From positions 1-33,465 of the forward strand of contig CAKUEV010000001.1 in NCBI GenBank assembly GCA_934646845.1: a DNA stretch of 33,465 bases. The letters run 5' to 3'. This document shows, one piece after another, positions 1-8,042 of this stretch (positions are counted from its first letter, which is position 1; each line of letters begins with the position of its first letter). The notes beneath the pieces are model-generated. The model saw only the letters and a program-made list of their open reading frames with translations. It was not told the DNA's origin and searched no databases. This stretch comes from an uncultured Slackia sp. (GTDB taxonomy: Bacteria > Actinomycetota > Coriobacteriia > Coriobacteriales > Eggerthellaceae). The translations under genes and the position numbers were made by a program.

Positions 1-50
1 TCGTATTTGCGGCAGGAGTAGCGCTCAAGGGTCAAATCGGCAAAAGACAT
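1..50 (-). CDS. Nitroreductase family protein, N-terminus only (cut by window edge)
   Basis: On the minus strand an ATG at 50-48 opens a frame reading MSFADLTLERYSCRKY before the window ends. The pattern ERYSxRKY near the N-terminus is the usual opening of nitroreductase-family FMN enzymes, where the Arg contacts the FMN phosphate. A good Shine-Dalgarno sequence, AGAAGGG, lies 7 nt upstream (58-64). The gene follows the FAD dehydrogenase on the same strand with 150 bp between them. Only 16 residues are visible, so substrate and subfamily cannot be judged. Confidence 0.6.
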   Translation of the reverse strand, partial: MSFADLTLERYSCRKY

Positions 51-200
51 GGCACGTCCCTTCTCTTCAGGAGGCCCGTCAAACACGACGGGCGGCTCTC
101 GTTGCTGCAAGTGTAACGCGACGGCGCGCCTTTTCCGCGCGGCTTTCCGCAATCGTTCGTGGTTTTCCGCGAGTCGCTGCGCGTTTTCCGAAAGCGGGCG

Positions 201-1736
201 CTACGCCTCACTCGCCAGGCGCTCGCCCATCAAGCAACCCATGACCGACGCCATCATCAGGCCGCGCGTCCAACCGCTCGAATCGCCCAGGCAGTGCAGA
301 TTCGCGATATTAGTGTCGAGGTTCGTATCCATCTTCACGCGATTGCTGTAGAACTTGAGCTCGGGCGCGTACAGCAGGGTCTCGGCCGACGCGAAGCCGG
401 GAATCGCCTCGTCGACGGCGAGCATGAAATTGATGATCGACGTCATAGTGCGATACGGCAGCGCGGCGGTCACGTCACCCGCGACGGCGTCGGGAAGCGT
501 GGGGCGAACGTTGGAGCGCGACAATTCCTTTTGCCACGTGCGCTTGCCGTCCAAGATGTCGCCGAAACGTTGCACCAGAATATGCCCGGCGCCCAGCGCG
601 TTGCACAGCTCGCCGATTTTCTTCGCGTACGCGATGGGCTGGTTGAACGGCTCAAGGAAGTTATGCGTGCACAGAATCGCGAGGTTGGTGTTCTCGGACT
701 TGCGTTCCTTGTAGGAATGCCCGTTCACCACCGCGAGGCCGCCATCGTAATTTTCTTGGCTCACGAAGCCACCGGGGTTCTGGCAGAAGGTGCGCACCTT
801 GTTGCGGAACGGATTCGGGTATCCGATAAGCTTGCTTTCGTAGAGCACGTTGTTCACGCGCTCCATGATTTCGTTACGCATCTCGATGCGCACGCCAATG
901 TCAACCGGGCCGGGCGCATGCTCGATGTCATGCTCGCTGCAAAGGCGCTCGAGCCAATCGGCGCCGCGGCGGCCCGTCGCCACCACGGTTTTCTCGGCGA
1001 GAATCGAGAACTCCTCGCCCGTACGCGTGCGCACGCGAACACCTTTGCATGCGGCCGAATCCGTCGCGGCGTCGCCTTCGATAAGCACATCGGTGCATTC
1101 CGTTTCGAACAGCAAATTCACGCCGGCATCGCGCAGGTGGTCTTCGATGCGGCCGTAAATCTCTTGCGCCTTTTCAGTTCCAAGGTGGCGAATAGGGCAA
1201 TCGACGAGCTTCAGGCCCGCCTGAATCGCGCGGCGGCGAATGTCTTTGACTTCGCCAGGATTGTCGATGCCCTCGACATGCTCGTCGGCACCAAAGGACA
1301 AATACGCGTCGTCGACCCGCTTGATGGCGGCCTGCGCCACGTCTTCCCCAATAAGCTCGGGCAGGTCGCCGCCGACCTCATGCGAGAGCGACAGCTTTCC
1401 GTCAGAAAACGCTCCTGCGCCCGAAAAGCCCGTCGTAATGCGGCACGGCTCGCAGCCCGCACAATGGCCGACTTTCGCCTTGGGGCAACTGCGCCGTTCG
1501 ATGGGAAGGCCCTTCTCCACAAGCGCGATTGCCGTGGACGGAGCCCTCTTCAGCAGCGACAACGCCGTGAAAATGCCTGCGGGACCGGCGCCCACGATGA
1601 CGACGTCGACGGTCATATTTGTTGCACTCGAAGTGCTCGAAGTGCTCGAAGTGCTCGAAGTGCTCGAAGTGCTCGAAGTGCTCGAAGTGCTCGAAGTGCT
1701 CGAAGATTCTGAACTATTTGAAATGAAATTCCCCAC
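201..1736 (-). CDS. FAD-dependent dehydrogenase (COG2509-like) with Ser/Thr-repeat N-terminal tail
   Basis: An NAD(P)/FAD-type oxidoreductase. From residue 41 it reads MTVDVVIVGAGPAG, a Rossmann dinucleotide-binding motif (GxGxxG at about 49-54), followed by a Cys-rich stretch (RRSCPKAKVGHCAGCEPC) and a C-terminal DSSGWTRGLMMA segment closing the FAD site. This is the layout of the uncharacterised FAD dehydrogenases of COG2509; the substrate is unknown. Start choice: an ATG at 1775 and an ATG at 1616 (the family-like start) both lack a ribosome site, whereas GTG at 1736 has AGAGGGG 5 nt upstream (1742-1748). Starting there, the protein carries a 40-residue tail made mostly of STS triplets encoded by a 9-bp tandem repeat. 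If the 1616 ATG is used instead, the repeat is untranslated leader. Confident of the family, less so of the start. Confidence 0.85.
   Translation of the reverse strand: MGNFISNSSESSSTSSTSSTSSTSSTSSTSSTSSTSSATNMTVDVVIVGAGPAGIFTALSLLKRAPSTAIALVEKGLPIERRSCPKAKVGHCAGCEPCRITTGFSGAGAFSDGKLSLSHEVGGDLPELIGEDVAQAAIKRVDDAYLSFGADEHVEGIDNPGEVKDIRRRAIQAGLKLVDCPIRHLGTEKAQEIYGRIEDHLRDAGVNLLFETECTDVLIEGDAATDSAACKGVRVRTRTGEEFSILAEKTVVATGRRGADWLERLCSEHDIEHAPGPVDIGVRIEMRNEIMERVNNVLYESKLIGYPNPFRNKVRTFCQNPGGFVSQENYDGGLAVVNGHSYKERKSENTNLAILCTHNFLEPFNQPIAYAKKIGELCNALGAGHILVQRFGDILDGKRTWQKELSRSNVRPTLPDAVAGDVTAALPYRTMTSIINFMLAVDEAIPGFASAETLLYAPELKFYSNRVKMDTNLDTNIANLHCLGDSSGWTRGLMMASVMGCLMGERLASEA
1627..1707. repeat. 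9-bp tandem repeat (CTCGAAGTG)
   Basis: Eight perfect copies of CTCGAAGTG run from 1627 to 1698, followed by a partial ninth. The period is a multiple of three, so copy-number changes would not shift the frame; on the minus strand it encodes repeated Ser-Thr-Ser in the N-terminal tail of the FAD dehydrogenase. Confidence 0.97.
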
Positions 1737-2097
1737 GGCATCCCCTCTTGTGCCTGAAATGCAAACGAATTTCATTGTAGCGCACGGCTTCAGCGGGAAG
1801 CGACGCTCGCGGCCAACGGTTTCCTACCGAGCCATTCGGATTGACGGTGCACCTGTAAAGGCATCGCTCCTGCGCCCTCTTCGGAGACAGGGGCGGATAG
1901 TGATCTGGAGACGCCCGATCGACAGCCCCGAAGTTCGCCCCTGTCGCAGGCAAGGCGCCAAACGCGTCCTTCTCGGCGGCCTCGCCTTCGGCCGTCTTGC
2001 CCGCTCAGCTATCCCATCCCTCGACCGTCTCGCCCCTCGGCCGCATCGCCTTCCTCAGACACCTCTTAACCCCGTTTCCCCTGCCTCCCTCGAGCGT

Positions 2098-2360
2098 GGC
2101 AGAATATCGCGCCCAAGGGTCGCGAAATCGCGAAAATCTCCTTCTTCTGGCAGGATATGCGTCCCGAGGGACGCATATCCTGCCACCCACATGAAATGTC
2201 GGCGAACCATTCCCATTCAATCGAGTCTTGATTCACGAAACCCCAGTTCAGAGACCATCATCGTGAGCAGTAAGCTGCACTTTTAAGCAAGAGCGTCCCT
2301 CGAAAACCCGCAAACCCCATCGGAGGACGATTTCGCGACCCTTCCGCGCGATATTCTGCC
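2098..2360. repeat. 263-bp structure bounded by 33-bp inverted repeats
   Basis: The left arm 2098-2130 and the right arm 2328-2360 are reverse complements at 31 of 33 positions; the shared outer core is GGCAGAATATCGCG / CGCGATATTCTGCC. The inside contains a perfect palindrome at 2149-2184 and an additional inverted pair GAGGGACGC (2166-2174) / GCGTCCCTC (2293-2301). It encodes nothing recognisable. It could be a small non-autonomous mobile element or a paired regulatory structure. Confidence 0.8.
2149..2184. repeat. Perfect 17-bp inverted repeat with 2-nt spacer
   Basis: GGCAGGATATGCGTCCC at 2149-2165 is followed by GA and then by its exact reverse complement at 2168-2184. Neither strand has a T-run behind it, so it is not an ordinary terminator. 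Its outer part resembles the arm of the surrounding 33-bp repeat (GGCAGRATAT). Confidence 0.95.
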
Positions 2361-2518
2361 AGGAAGGAGACTGAAAGCGATGCCGTCACGAAGAAAACTT
2401 CGAGAAGGGGGCTTGAAAGGGACCCTTATGTCACGCAACCGAGGAAGGCACGACGAATTGGCCCAAGGGCCTTAAGGGCAACCGTTTTTCTGCAACGACG
2501 CAAAGAAGACCGACGGCT

Positions 2519-3574
2519 CTATTCCGTCGGACTAGAATCGGGCTTCGCGGGACCAGCCCCGCTTAAACGAGATGCCTTCGCGGTTTCCGACACGGAGCCC
2601 TTCAAAAGCCCCTGAAGCAACAGATTATCGGGATCCTCGATGCGACGTCGAAGACCGTAACGCAATCGAGGCCACCGCTTGCACGAATGGCGCAACCGTA
2701 CATGGAGTGCCTTCGCTATGGCGCGCGCAGCGTCGTCGAACAAATCGACAGATGTCATTTGGTCACGCGTTACCGTAATCACCGTATAACCCATGGCCTG
2801 CAACGTGTTACGACGTTCGGCGTTGCTCGCAAGGGCGCCGGGAGAGCGGTGGAATGCATTGCTGTCGTATTCCACATCGAGCATCGCGTCGGCCCAAAAT
2901 AAATCGAGCACGAAATACTTACGCGGGGTGAGCTTGCGCGCATCGCCCGTAACGTCCACGCGCCAATTCATGCGCGGCACAGGGAACCCGTAGCCGCCGA
3001 GCGTTTGCCTTAAACACAGCAGCATCGCGAGTTTCGCCTCCGCGGGAGACGCCGCGCCATCGAACGAATAGCGAAGCGCCGTTGCGGCCTTGGCGGAACC
3101 AGGAAATGGAGCCAACGCTCCGACCCGACTCGCCAACCGCTTCACGCTCGTCAATGGCTGGGCGGCAACAAAACTCCCATCGGGAAGCAGCGAGTACGAA
3201 CCGCAAAGCTCGAAAGCGAGCAGCATCAAAGCTTCGACTGACGCACGCAGGGAAACCTGAGCGAAAACATCTTCGACGGAGACGACGCAGACGTCGAGAT
3301 TGATGCTGAAAAGTCGGGGCGGCGCCTTTGAGGCAATAGGACAGTGGCACACAACGGAGCACCGGCTCGTCTTACCATCCTGGGAAGCGACCATAAGATG
3401 CGGCCGTTCGAGCGCAACAATCGTCGACAACGAAGAATCGCGCAAGGCCCTTACTTCGCGTGCCACAACTTTTTCGGGAACAGCGGCGTACGAAATGCTC
3501 GGCGCAGGCAAAAGCGAAGCGCGAGCGGCACGCCATACGGAAAGAGCCGTGTTATGTGAGAGGCAAATGGACAT
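2519..3574 (-). CDS. Nuclease-like protein of a DUF559/Vsr-like fold, paralogue of 15947-17008
   Basis: A 351-residue protein from the ATG at 3574 (MSICLSHNTALSVWR). The N-terminal half has the SHxTALxxWR opening and the FELCGSYSL segment (121-129). The C-terminal half has SPAEAKLAMLL (176-186), then LDLFW (Asp224) and DVEYDS (Glu235, Asp237), then a strand MGYTVITVTRDQM (261-273). This acid-rich layout is like PD-(D/E)XK nuclease domains such as DUF559/Vsr, but the lysine of the classic E-x-K is not present, so activity is uncertain. The second gene of this kind at 15947-17008 has the same order of blocks. An in-frame ATG at 3688 exists, but the tandem 22-bp repeat at 3605-3648 and the paralogue's length of 353 favour 3574. 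Role unknown; DNA processing or defence is a guess. Confidence 0.65.
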   Translation of the reverse strand: MSICLSHNTALSVWRAARASLLPAPSISYAAVPEKVVAREVRALRDSSLSTIVALERPHLMVASQDGKTSRCSVVCHCPIASKAPPRLFSINLDVCVVSVEDVFAQVSLRASVEALMLLAFELCGSYSLLPDGSFVAAQPLTSVKRLASRVGALAPFPGSAKAATALRYSFDGAASPAEAKLAMLLCLRQTLGGYGFPVPRMNWRVDVTGDARKLTPRKYFVLDLFWADAMLDVEYDSNAFHRSPGALASNAERRNTLQAMGYTVITVTRDQMTSVDLFDDAARAIAKALHVRLRHSCKRWPRLRYGLRRRIEDPDNLLLQGLLKGSVSETAKASRLSGAGPAKPDSSPTE

Positions 3575-3604
3575 GAAGGCAATGCTAGAGCAGAAACCTT
3601 GCCC

Positions 3605-3648
3605 GTTTCTTGCCCGAGTGCATGAGGTTTCTTGTCCGAATACATGAG
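3605..3648. repeat. Two tandem 22-bp repeats upstream of the nuclease-like gene
   Basis: Positions 3605-3626 and 3627-3648 match at 19 of 22 positions (core GTTTCTTGYCCGARTRCATG). They start 31 bp upstream of the chosen start codon at 3574, where a promoter or operator would sit. Confidence 0.85.
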
Positions 3649-4138
3649 TTATGCATTCGCTTTCATGAAATTTTCCCTCGGTTCTCATGCGCTTATGCGC
3701 GCCTTTTCTGACGCGTTCGAGCCCGCCCGCATTCCCGTCTCAAAGAGCGGGCACGCTCGGCAGCGCGCGAGGAGCGTGTCCGCGACGAGCGCACCCGCGA
3801 CGAAAGCGCCCAGCAAGATGAAGGATGGCAAAAAGAGACACGAATCCGATAGATAGAGGAGACACCGAAGCTCAAAGGTGCGCTTTGGCTCACTCAAATA
3901 AGAGCTGTTCCTTGTTATTTCGATTTTTCGAAACTACCTGATAGCAGCGTATAGTTTATGGTTATCTTACGGCGTATAGCATCGTTTTCGGTGCAAGCTC
4001 ATTTCGTAGCTCGATTTTCGAGCATAAAGAAAGGGCCGCGAAGGGCCCTTATGTTGCGGCTAACCTCAAAAGGCTTCCCGAATCGGCTTCGATCGCCCGT
4101 CGCGAATCGACAACCAAGATGACAACCAGCTTGGCAAT
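3649..4138. other. Intergenic region, AT-richer, no assigned gene
   Basis: About 490 bp between the nuclease-like gene and the LuxR gene stop. It contains the LuxR-gene terminator (4031-4050) and an AT-rich part at 3895-4000 that could hold promoters. A 70-codon minus-strand frame opening at TTG 3897 has one hydrophobic stretch, but its ribosome site is spaced 11 nt and it has no recognisable features; I do not call it a gene. Confidence 0.5.
4031..4050 (-). terminator. Rho-independent terminator of the LuxR-family gene
   Basis: AAGGGCC (4031-4037) pairs with GGCCCTT (4044-4050) around a 6-nt loop. Read on the minus strand the stem is followed by a T-rich tract (TCTTTATG), about 90 bp after the LuxR gene's stop. 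Confidence 0.7.
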
Positions 4139-5803
4139 CTAATCGGCAAACAGGTCGAGCAGTTCTTGTCGGCTATGCACATTGAGCTTCTGATAAATAT
4201 GCTTCACATGGCTTGCCACCGTATTTTTCGAAAGCACAAGCGTATCGCGAATATAAGGCTGCGAACGACCTCGAGCCAAATAGCCGAGCACTTCGGTCTC
4301 ACGCGACGAAAGTCCACCTTCGGCGGCTATGCGCACAACCTTTTCATCAAGATTCTCTTCCTGCGACAGCAGCCCATCGATCTCACCTTCAAAAGCATGA
4401 AGCGTCTTGCCAGACGATGAACCGCCTCGCGAATCGGACAACTCGCTGGCACCCATAGGAACTGCATCGTCGAGGTCTCCCGTAGAGCGAAGACCGATTC
4501 CGCCCATGTTCCGATCAGAGGGCGCAAGCGCCATAGCAACCGAAAAGAGGCATATCACGACAAGCGAGGTCTCCCATAGGCCATAACCGCTTGACGCGGC
4601 AGCGAGCGCCGACCATCTGCCGATCAAATTGCCCGCCAAAACACCGAGCTGAATCATGCCCTGCCCCACACCGACGGCGAAGGCGGGCGAAAACACACCG
4701 GCTCGCGCAAGATTAACCAAGCTTAGAAATGCGATGATCTGCAGCACGGTATCGGCCACCGACATCGTTGCGCTCGTAACGAATTCTGGAGCCATTCCGC
4801 TGAAAGGAATGGCGGCCAAGCCAATCATGATAAGCGGCGCAACCCAACGCAAAAGTGCGGGCACATTCACGCGGGGCGAGAAAAAGATGAACCAAAATGC
4901 CAAGCACACGCCGCACACTGATCCGAGCATAGCCGCGGCGTCGAATCCATAGGCAGCCTGGAATGCATCGGTCACGCCGCCGGTTGCAGACGCCACGCCA
5001 ATCGCCATGTACGCAGCGAAAAGCACGGCCGATATCCTCGCGAGGAACGCCAGCGCCCTCCCCTGAGGCGCTTGCAATCTTCCGCTTCGTTGTGCCGGCA
5101 TCGCCGAAGGCGGCATTCCCAAAGGACGCGTCTCCCGCGCATCTTTCCGCGAGGCGTCCAAGATATGTGCGGCGCTCGTGCGCAAACCCGCACGAGCGCC
5201 CGCGCGCCACGTCTCCCCCTCAGAAAGACGTTCGACAAACCGACTCGCGTCAATATCGTTCCATGTTAAATAAAGGCAAACCATTGAAAGAATGGGCAGC
5301 GACGAAACACCGCACGCACCCGGCAGCCCCTGAATATAAGGGAACACGAACGCGCACGCGAGCATCACCCCCGACGCCGCGGGAACAGCAATCTCCACGC
5401 GCTCGGTTTCGAGACGCGCATACGCATCGCCCCAAAATAAAACCAACAACCCGCTGCCAATTCCGCTCGCCACTCCGCAAAGCGTGCTCGCCCACGCAGA
5501 CAAATCAAATGCGCCCAAGAGGAATGTTCCCGCGGCCATGAGCACGGTGCCCGCAAACGCAGCCGCTCTCATACGCGACATGTCGGCGCGGCGCCACGCG
5601 AGCGCGAAAACGAAAAAGCACGCGACGACCACGACGGCCGAAGCGAACCACGAAGAGTCGGCGTTAATCGACGAGCCTACGCGGCCTGCGAACAACGCCG
5701 ACGTCGAAAACGAGCAATAAATCCAAGCCCATACGAAACCAAGCCCCAAATGCCTCGGCCGAACCGAACCTTCGACCTTCGACACAAAGTCGTTCAAAGC
5801 CAA
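4139..5803 (-). CDS. LuxR-family transcriptional regulator with polytopic membrane N-terminus
   Basis: A 554-residue regulator. Residues ~15-440 are a series of roughly a dozen hydrophobic segments, MFS-like in look (for example GFVWAWIYCSFSTSALF and VVVVACFFVFALAW). A charged linker follows and residues 498-554 form a LuxR-type helix-turn-helix (LSSRETEVLGYLARG ... SKNTVASHVKHIYQKL). Such membrane-LuxR fusions are abundant in Eggerthellaceae beside respiratory reductase genes, where they are thought to sense the substrate. The start is a TTG at 5803 with GGAGGG at 5812-5817, 8 nt upstream. It is divergent from the flavoprotein reductase at 6173, so control of that gene is the simplest inference. 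The ligand is unknown. Confidence 0.9.
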   Translation of the reverse strand: MALNDFVSKVEGSVRPRHLGLGFVWAWIYCSFSTSALFAGRVGSSINADSSWFASAVVVVACFFVFALAWRRADMSRMRAAAFAGTVLMAAGTFLLGAFDLSAWASTLCGVASGIGSGLLVLFWGDAYARLETERVEIAVPAASGVMLACAFVFPYIQGLPGACGVSSLPILSMVCLYLTWNDIDASRFVERLSEGETWRAGARAGLRTSAAHILDASRKDARETRPLGMPPSAMPAQRSGRLQAPQGRALAFLARISAVLFAAYMAIGVASATGGVTDAFQAAYGFDAAAMLGSVCGVCLAFWFIFFSPRVNVPALLRWVAPLIMIGLAAIPFSGMAPEFVTSATMSVADTVLQIIAFLSLVNLARAGVFSPAFAVGVGQGMIQLGVLAGNLIGRWSALAAASSGYGLWETSLVVICLFSVAMALAPSDRNMGGIGLRSTGDLDDAVPMGASELSDSRGGSSSGKTLHAFEGEIDGLLSQEENLDEKVVRIAAEGGLSSRETEVLGYLARGRSQPYIRDTLVLSKNTVASHVKHIYQKLNVHSRQELLDLFAD

Positions 5804-5916
5804 AACGCAAACCCTCCATTGCGAATAGCGAGATACCCGCCACGAACTCCCCGACGTTCCCTAAGCGCCAGAAGCCCCTATTAATAACAGTGCGATTTGC
5901 CGGCACCGCCGCATGC

Positions 5917-5972
5917 AAACCTCACCGATAGTGACGAAAATCCCAGTTCAAAACCTCACCTATTCTAGGTGA
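5917..5972. promoter_or_regulatory. Candidate operator: paired AAACCTCACC sites, one a palindrome
   Basis: AAACCTCACC occurs at 5917-5926 and 5951-5960, 34 bp apart. The second lies in a perfect inverted repeat TCACCTA-TTC-TAGGTGA (5956-5972); the first in TCAC-CGATA-GTGA (5922-5934). They sit between the divergent LuxR and flavoprotein genes, so they are candidate binding sites for the LuxR protein. Binding is an inference. Confidence 0.5.
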
Positions 5973-6172
5973 AAACCACTTCATTTTGCACCAAACACTG
6001 CATTTGGGCGATGTTTTCCCTCTCGCTGCCGAGCATGCTGCAAATGTCTGGAATGCGGCGTTGCCCGCATAGACACGACATGCTCAAAGCGAGAACGGTT
6101 CCCTCCCTCTAGACCGTTTTCGCCCCGAGCGAGAGAGTTAGCGCCCTCGGGCGCGCATGGGAAGGGAAAAGA

Positions 6173-7888
6173 ATGACTGCAGAAATGAATCGTCGCTCGT
6201 TTCTGACGGGCGCAGCAGCAACCATGGGCCTCGCCGCCGTCGCAAGCATGACGGGCTGCGGCTCGCCTAAGCAGAGCGGCTCCAAAGAAGCCACCGCTAC
6301 CAATGGCGACAAAGCCACCGATTGGCTTGGCGAAGCACCCCAAATCGCCGATAGCGACTGTGTTGAGACGCTGGATTTCGAGGTCGTCGTCGTCGGCGCC
6401 GGCACGTCGGGATACTTTGCCGCCGCAAGCGCCGCAGAAAATGGCGCGAAGACGCTGCTTATCGAAAAAGCCGCATCGGGCTCGAGCGTGCGTAGCTCGG
6501 CGCTTGGAGCAATCGACACGAAGCTCCAAGCCGCGCAGGGCACCAAGATCAACAAGATGGACATCGTCAACGACTTCGACCACTACGCGGACGGCCAGGT
6601 GAACAGCAAGCTTATTCGCAAATGGGCCGACAATTCGGGTGAAGCCATTGACTGGTATACCGACCTCATGAACGAAAACGGCATAGAAGTTCAGCTCGAG
6701 TGGAACATGCCCGAAGGAACGCGCTACCCCGAATGGCCAACTGGCCACGGCACCAACGGCGAGTATCCGAGCCGTGAAGGCGACGTCGCTGAGATCATCA
6801 ACACCTACATCGCCTCGTTCTCGGGCTGCGAAGTGCTCTTCAACACGCCCATGCAGAACCTGATTATCGAAAACGGCAAGGTCGCAGGCGTCTACGCCAA
6901 GAATTCTGATGGCAAGTACATTCGCATCAACGCAAGCAAGGGCGTCATCGTCGCAACGGGCGGCTACGCCTACAACGAAGACATGTACAAGGCGCTTCAA
7001 CCTGAGCGCTATTCGTGCCTGGGCACCCTCGACGCATTCCCGAACTGCACAGGCGACGGCATCAAGACGCTTTTGTGGGCGGGCGCCAAGATGGACGCCG
7101 TGCACACGTCGCTCACGTTCAACCGTTGCCTGCTCACCAAAGAGCAGGAAGTCGGCGACCCCTACTCGATTTCCGGCGATGATTACGGCTACTACTTCTT
7201 CAGCTCCCAGCCGTTCCTGCGCGTCGACAACAACGGCCTGCGCTTCCATAACGAATCGACTCCGTATGACTTCGTGCTGAACGCCATGACCAAATACCCC
7301 GAAGGCCAGCGCACCTGGCACCAGGTTTGGGATGCGAACTGGAAGGGCGATGTCGACCGCTTCCATACCGTCGGCTGCTCCACCATCACGTATCGCGAAG
7401 GTGCCGACCATGACGCATTCCCCGGAATGATGGACGAATGGATCGAGCCTGAAATGGAATCGTTCGTCGACGCCGGCTACATCGTTAAGGCCGACACCCT
7501 TGAAGAGCTCGCAGGCAAGCTGGGCTTCGAGGGCGACGCGAAGAAGAACTTCCTTGCTACGTGCGAGCGCCAGAATGAGCTTTTCGACGCCCAAGAAGAC
7601 CCCGATTTCGGCAAGGACGCATTCCGTCTGTCCGAGCTGCGCACGGCCCCGTTCTATGCGACCGTGAAATCGTGCGGCCTCACGCTGTGCACGCTCGACG
7701 GCATTCAAGTCAACGACGAGCTGCAGCCTCTCGGCGAAAACGGCGAGCCTATCGAAGGCGTCTATGTCGTCGGCAACGACCAAGGCTGCTTCTATGCGGG
7801 CACCTACCCCAATCAGGCCGCGGGCCTGAACGCGGGCCGCTGCGCAACCTTCGGCCGCATGGTCGGCAAAAAGCTTGCAACTGCGTAA
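6173..7888 (+). CDS. Tat-exported FAD-dependent reductase, fumarate-reductase flavoprotein family
   Basis: A 571-residue flavoprotein. The N-terminus carries a twin-arginine signal (RRSFLTG, residues 6-12) followed by a lipobox-like MTGC, so it is probably exported folded and perhaps lipid-anchored. VVVVGAGTSGYFAA (about 72-85) is the FAD Rossmann motif, GVIVATGGYAYNEDM the second FAD contact, and the C-terminus GVYVVGNDQGCFYAGTYP...AGLNAGRC is the standard FAD_binding_2 ending. Relatives reduce fumarate, urocanate, cinnamates and other C=C acceptors as terminal electron acceptors. There is no FMN-binding or haem domain in the protein and no cytochrome gene beside it, so its electron donor must be encoded elsewhere. 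AAGGG lies 8-9 nt before the ATG. Likely controlled by the divergent LuxR gene. Substrate not identifiable. Confidence 0.92.
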   Translation: MTAEMNRRSFLTGAAATMGLAAVASMTGCGSPKQSGSKEATATNGDKATDWLGEAPQIADSDCVETLDFEVVVVGAGTSGYFAAASAAENGAKTLLIEKAASGSSVRSSALGAIDTKLQAAQGTKINKMDIVNDFDHYADGQVNSKLIRKWADNSGEAIDWYTDLMNENGIEVQLEWNMPEGTRYPEWPTGHGTNGEYPSREGDVAEIINTYIASFSGCEVLFNTPMQNLIIENGKVAGVYAKNSDGKYIRINASKGVIVATGGYAYNEDMYKALQPERYSCLGTLDAFPNCTGDGIKTLLWAGAKMDAVHTSLTFNRCLLTKEQEVGDPYSISGDDYGYYFFSSQPFLRVDNNGLRFHNESTPYDFVLNAMTKYPEGQRTWHQVWDANWKGDVDRFHTVGCSTITYREGADHDAFPGMMDEWIEPEMESFVDAGYIVKADTLEELAGKLGFEGDAKKNFLATCERQNELFDAQEDPDFGKDAFRLSELRTAPFYATVKSCGLTLCTLDGIQVNDELQPLGENGEPIEGVYVVGNDQGCFYAGTYPNQAAGLNAGRCATFGRMVGKKLATA

Positions 7889-7948
7889 AGAAATCGCTTC
7901 TTTACGTCGTATAGCTCGATTTTTGCAAGAGATTGCAGCATTTTTGAA

Positions 7949-7980
7949 GAAAAGGGACCCTGCGGGGCCCTTTTCTTTTT
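7949..7980 (+). terminator. Rho-independent terminator of the flavoprotein gene
   Basis: A 12-bp stem with one mismatch, 7949-7960 with 7964-7975 and a TGC loop, is followed by TTTTT at 7976-7980, 60 bp after the stop. Confidence 0.85.
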
Positions 7981-8007
7981 CCCATCGCTCATCAAAGACC
8001 ATATAGA

Positions 8008-8032
8008 AAAAAGGAGCTGCAAGCTCCTTTTT
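8008..8032. terminator. Bidirectional terminator between flavoprotein and helicase genes
   Basis: AAAAAGGAGCT (8008-8018) pairs perfectly with AGCTCCTTTTT (8022-8032) around GCA. It lies 10 bp beyond the stop of the minus-strand helicase gene and has T-runs in both directions. Confidence 0.85.
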
Positions 8033-8042
8033 CTATCTATTG

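Larger units (their letters stand above)
1737..2518. other. Long intergenic region with nested inverted repeats, no convincing gene
   Basis: About 780 bp between the FAD dehydrogenase start and the stop of the nuclease-like gene. The frames open here are short and arginine-rich without family features. The stretch holds a 33-bp imperfect inverted-repeat pair, a perfect 17-bp palindrome inside it and a further 9-bp inverted pair (2166-2174 with 2293-2301), all listed separately or in the findings. Confidence 0.6.

Noticed and set aside
159..1712. 517-codon plus-strand open frame opposite the FAD dehydrogenase
   Set aside because: It is the antisense shadow of a high-GC gene with clear FAD motifs on the minus strand; its translation is Arg/His/Ala-rich with no family features.
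3685..3897. 70-codon minus-strand frame with one hydrophobic stretch
   Set aside because: TTG start with an 11-nt ribosome-site spacing and no recognisable feature beyond a possible membrane helix; composition alone does not support a gene.
5981..8002. 673-codon minus-strand frame opposite the flavoprotein reductase
   Set aside because: Antisense shadow; the plus strand carries a Tat signal, FAD motifs and a terminator in the correct places.
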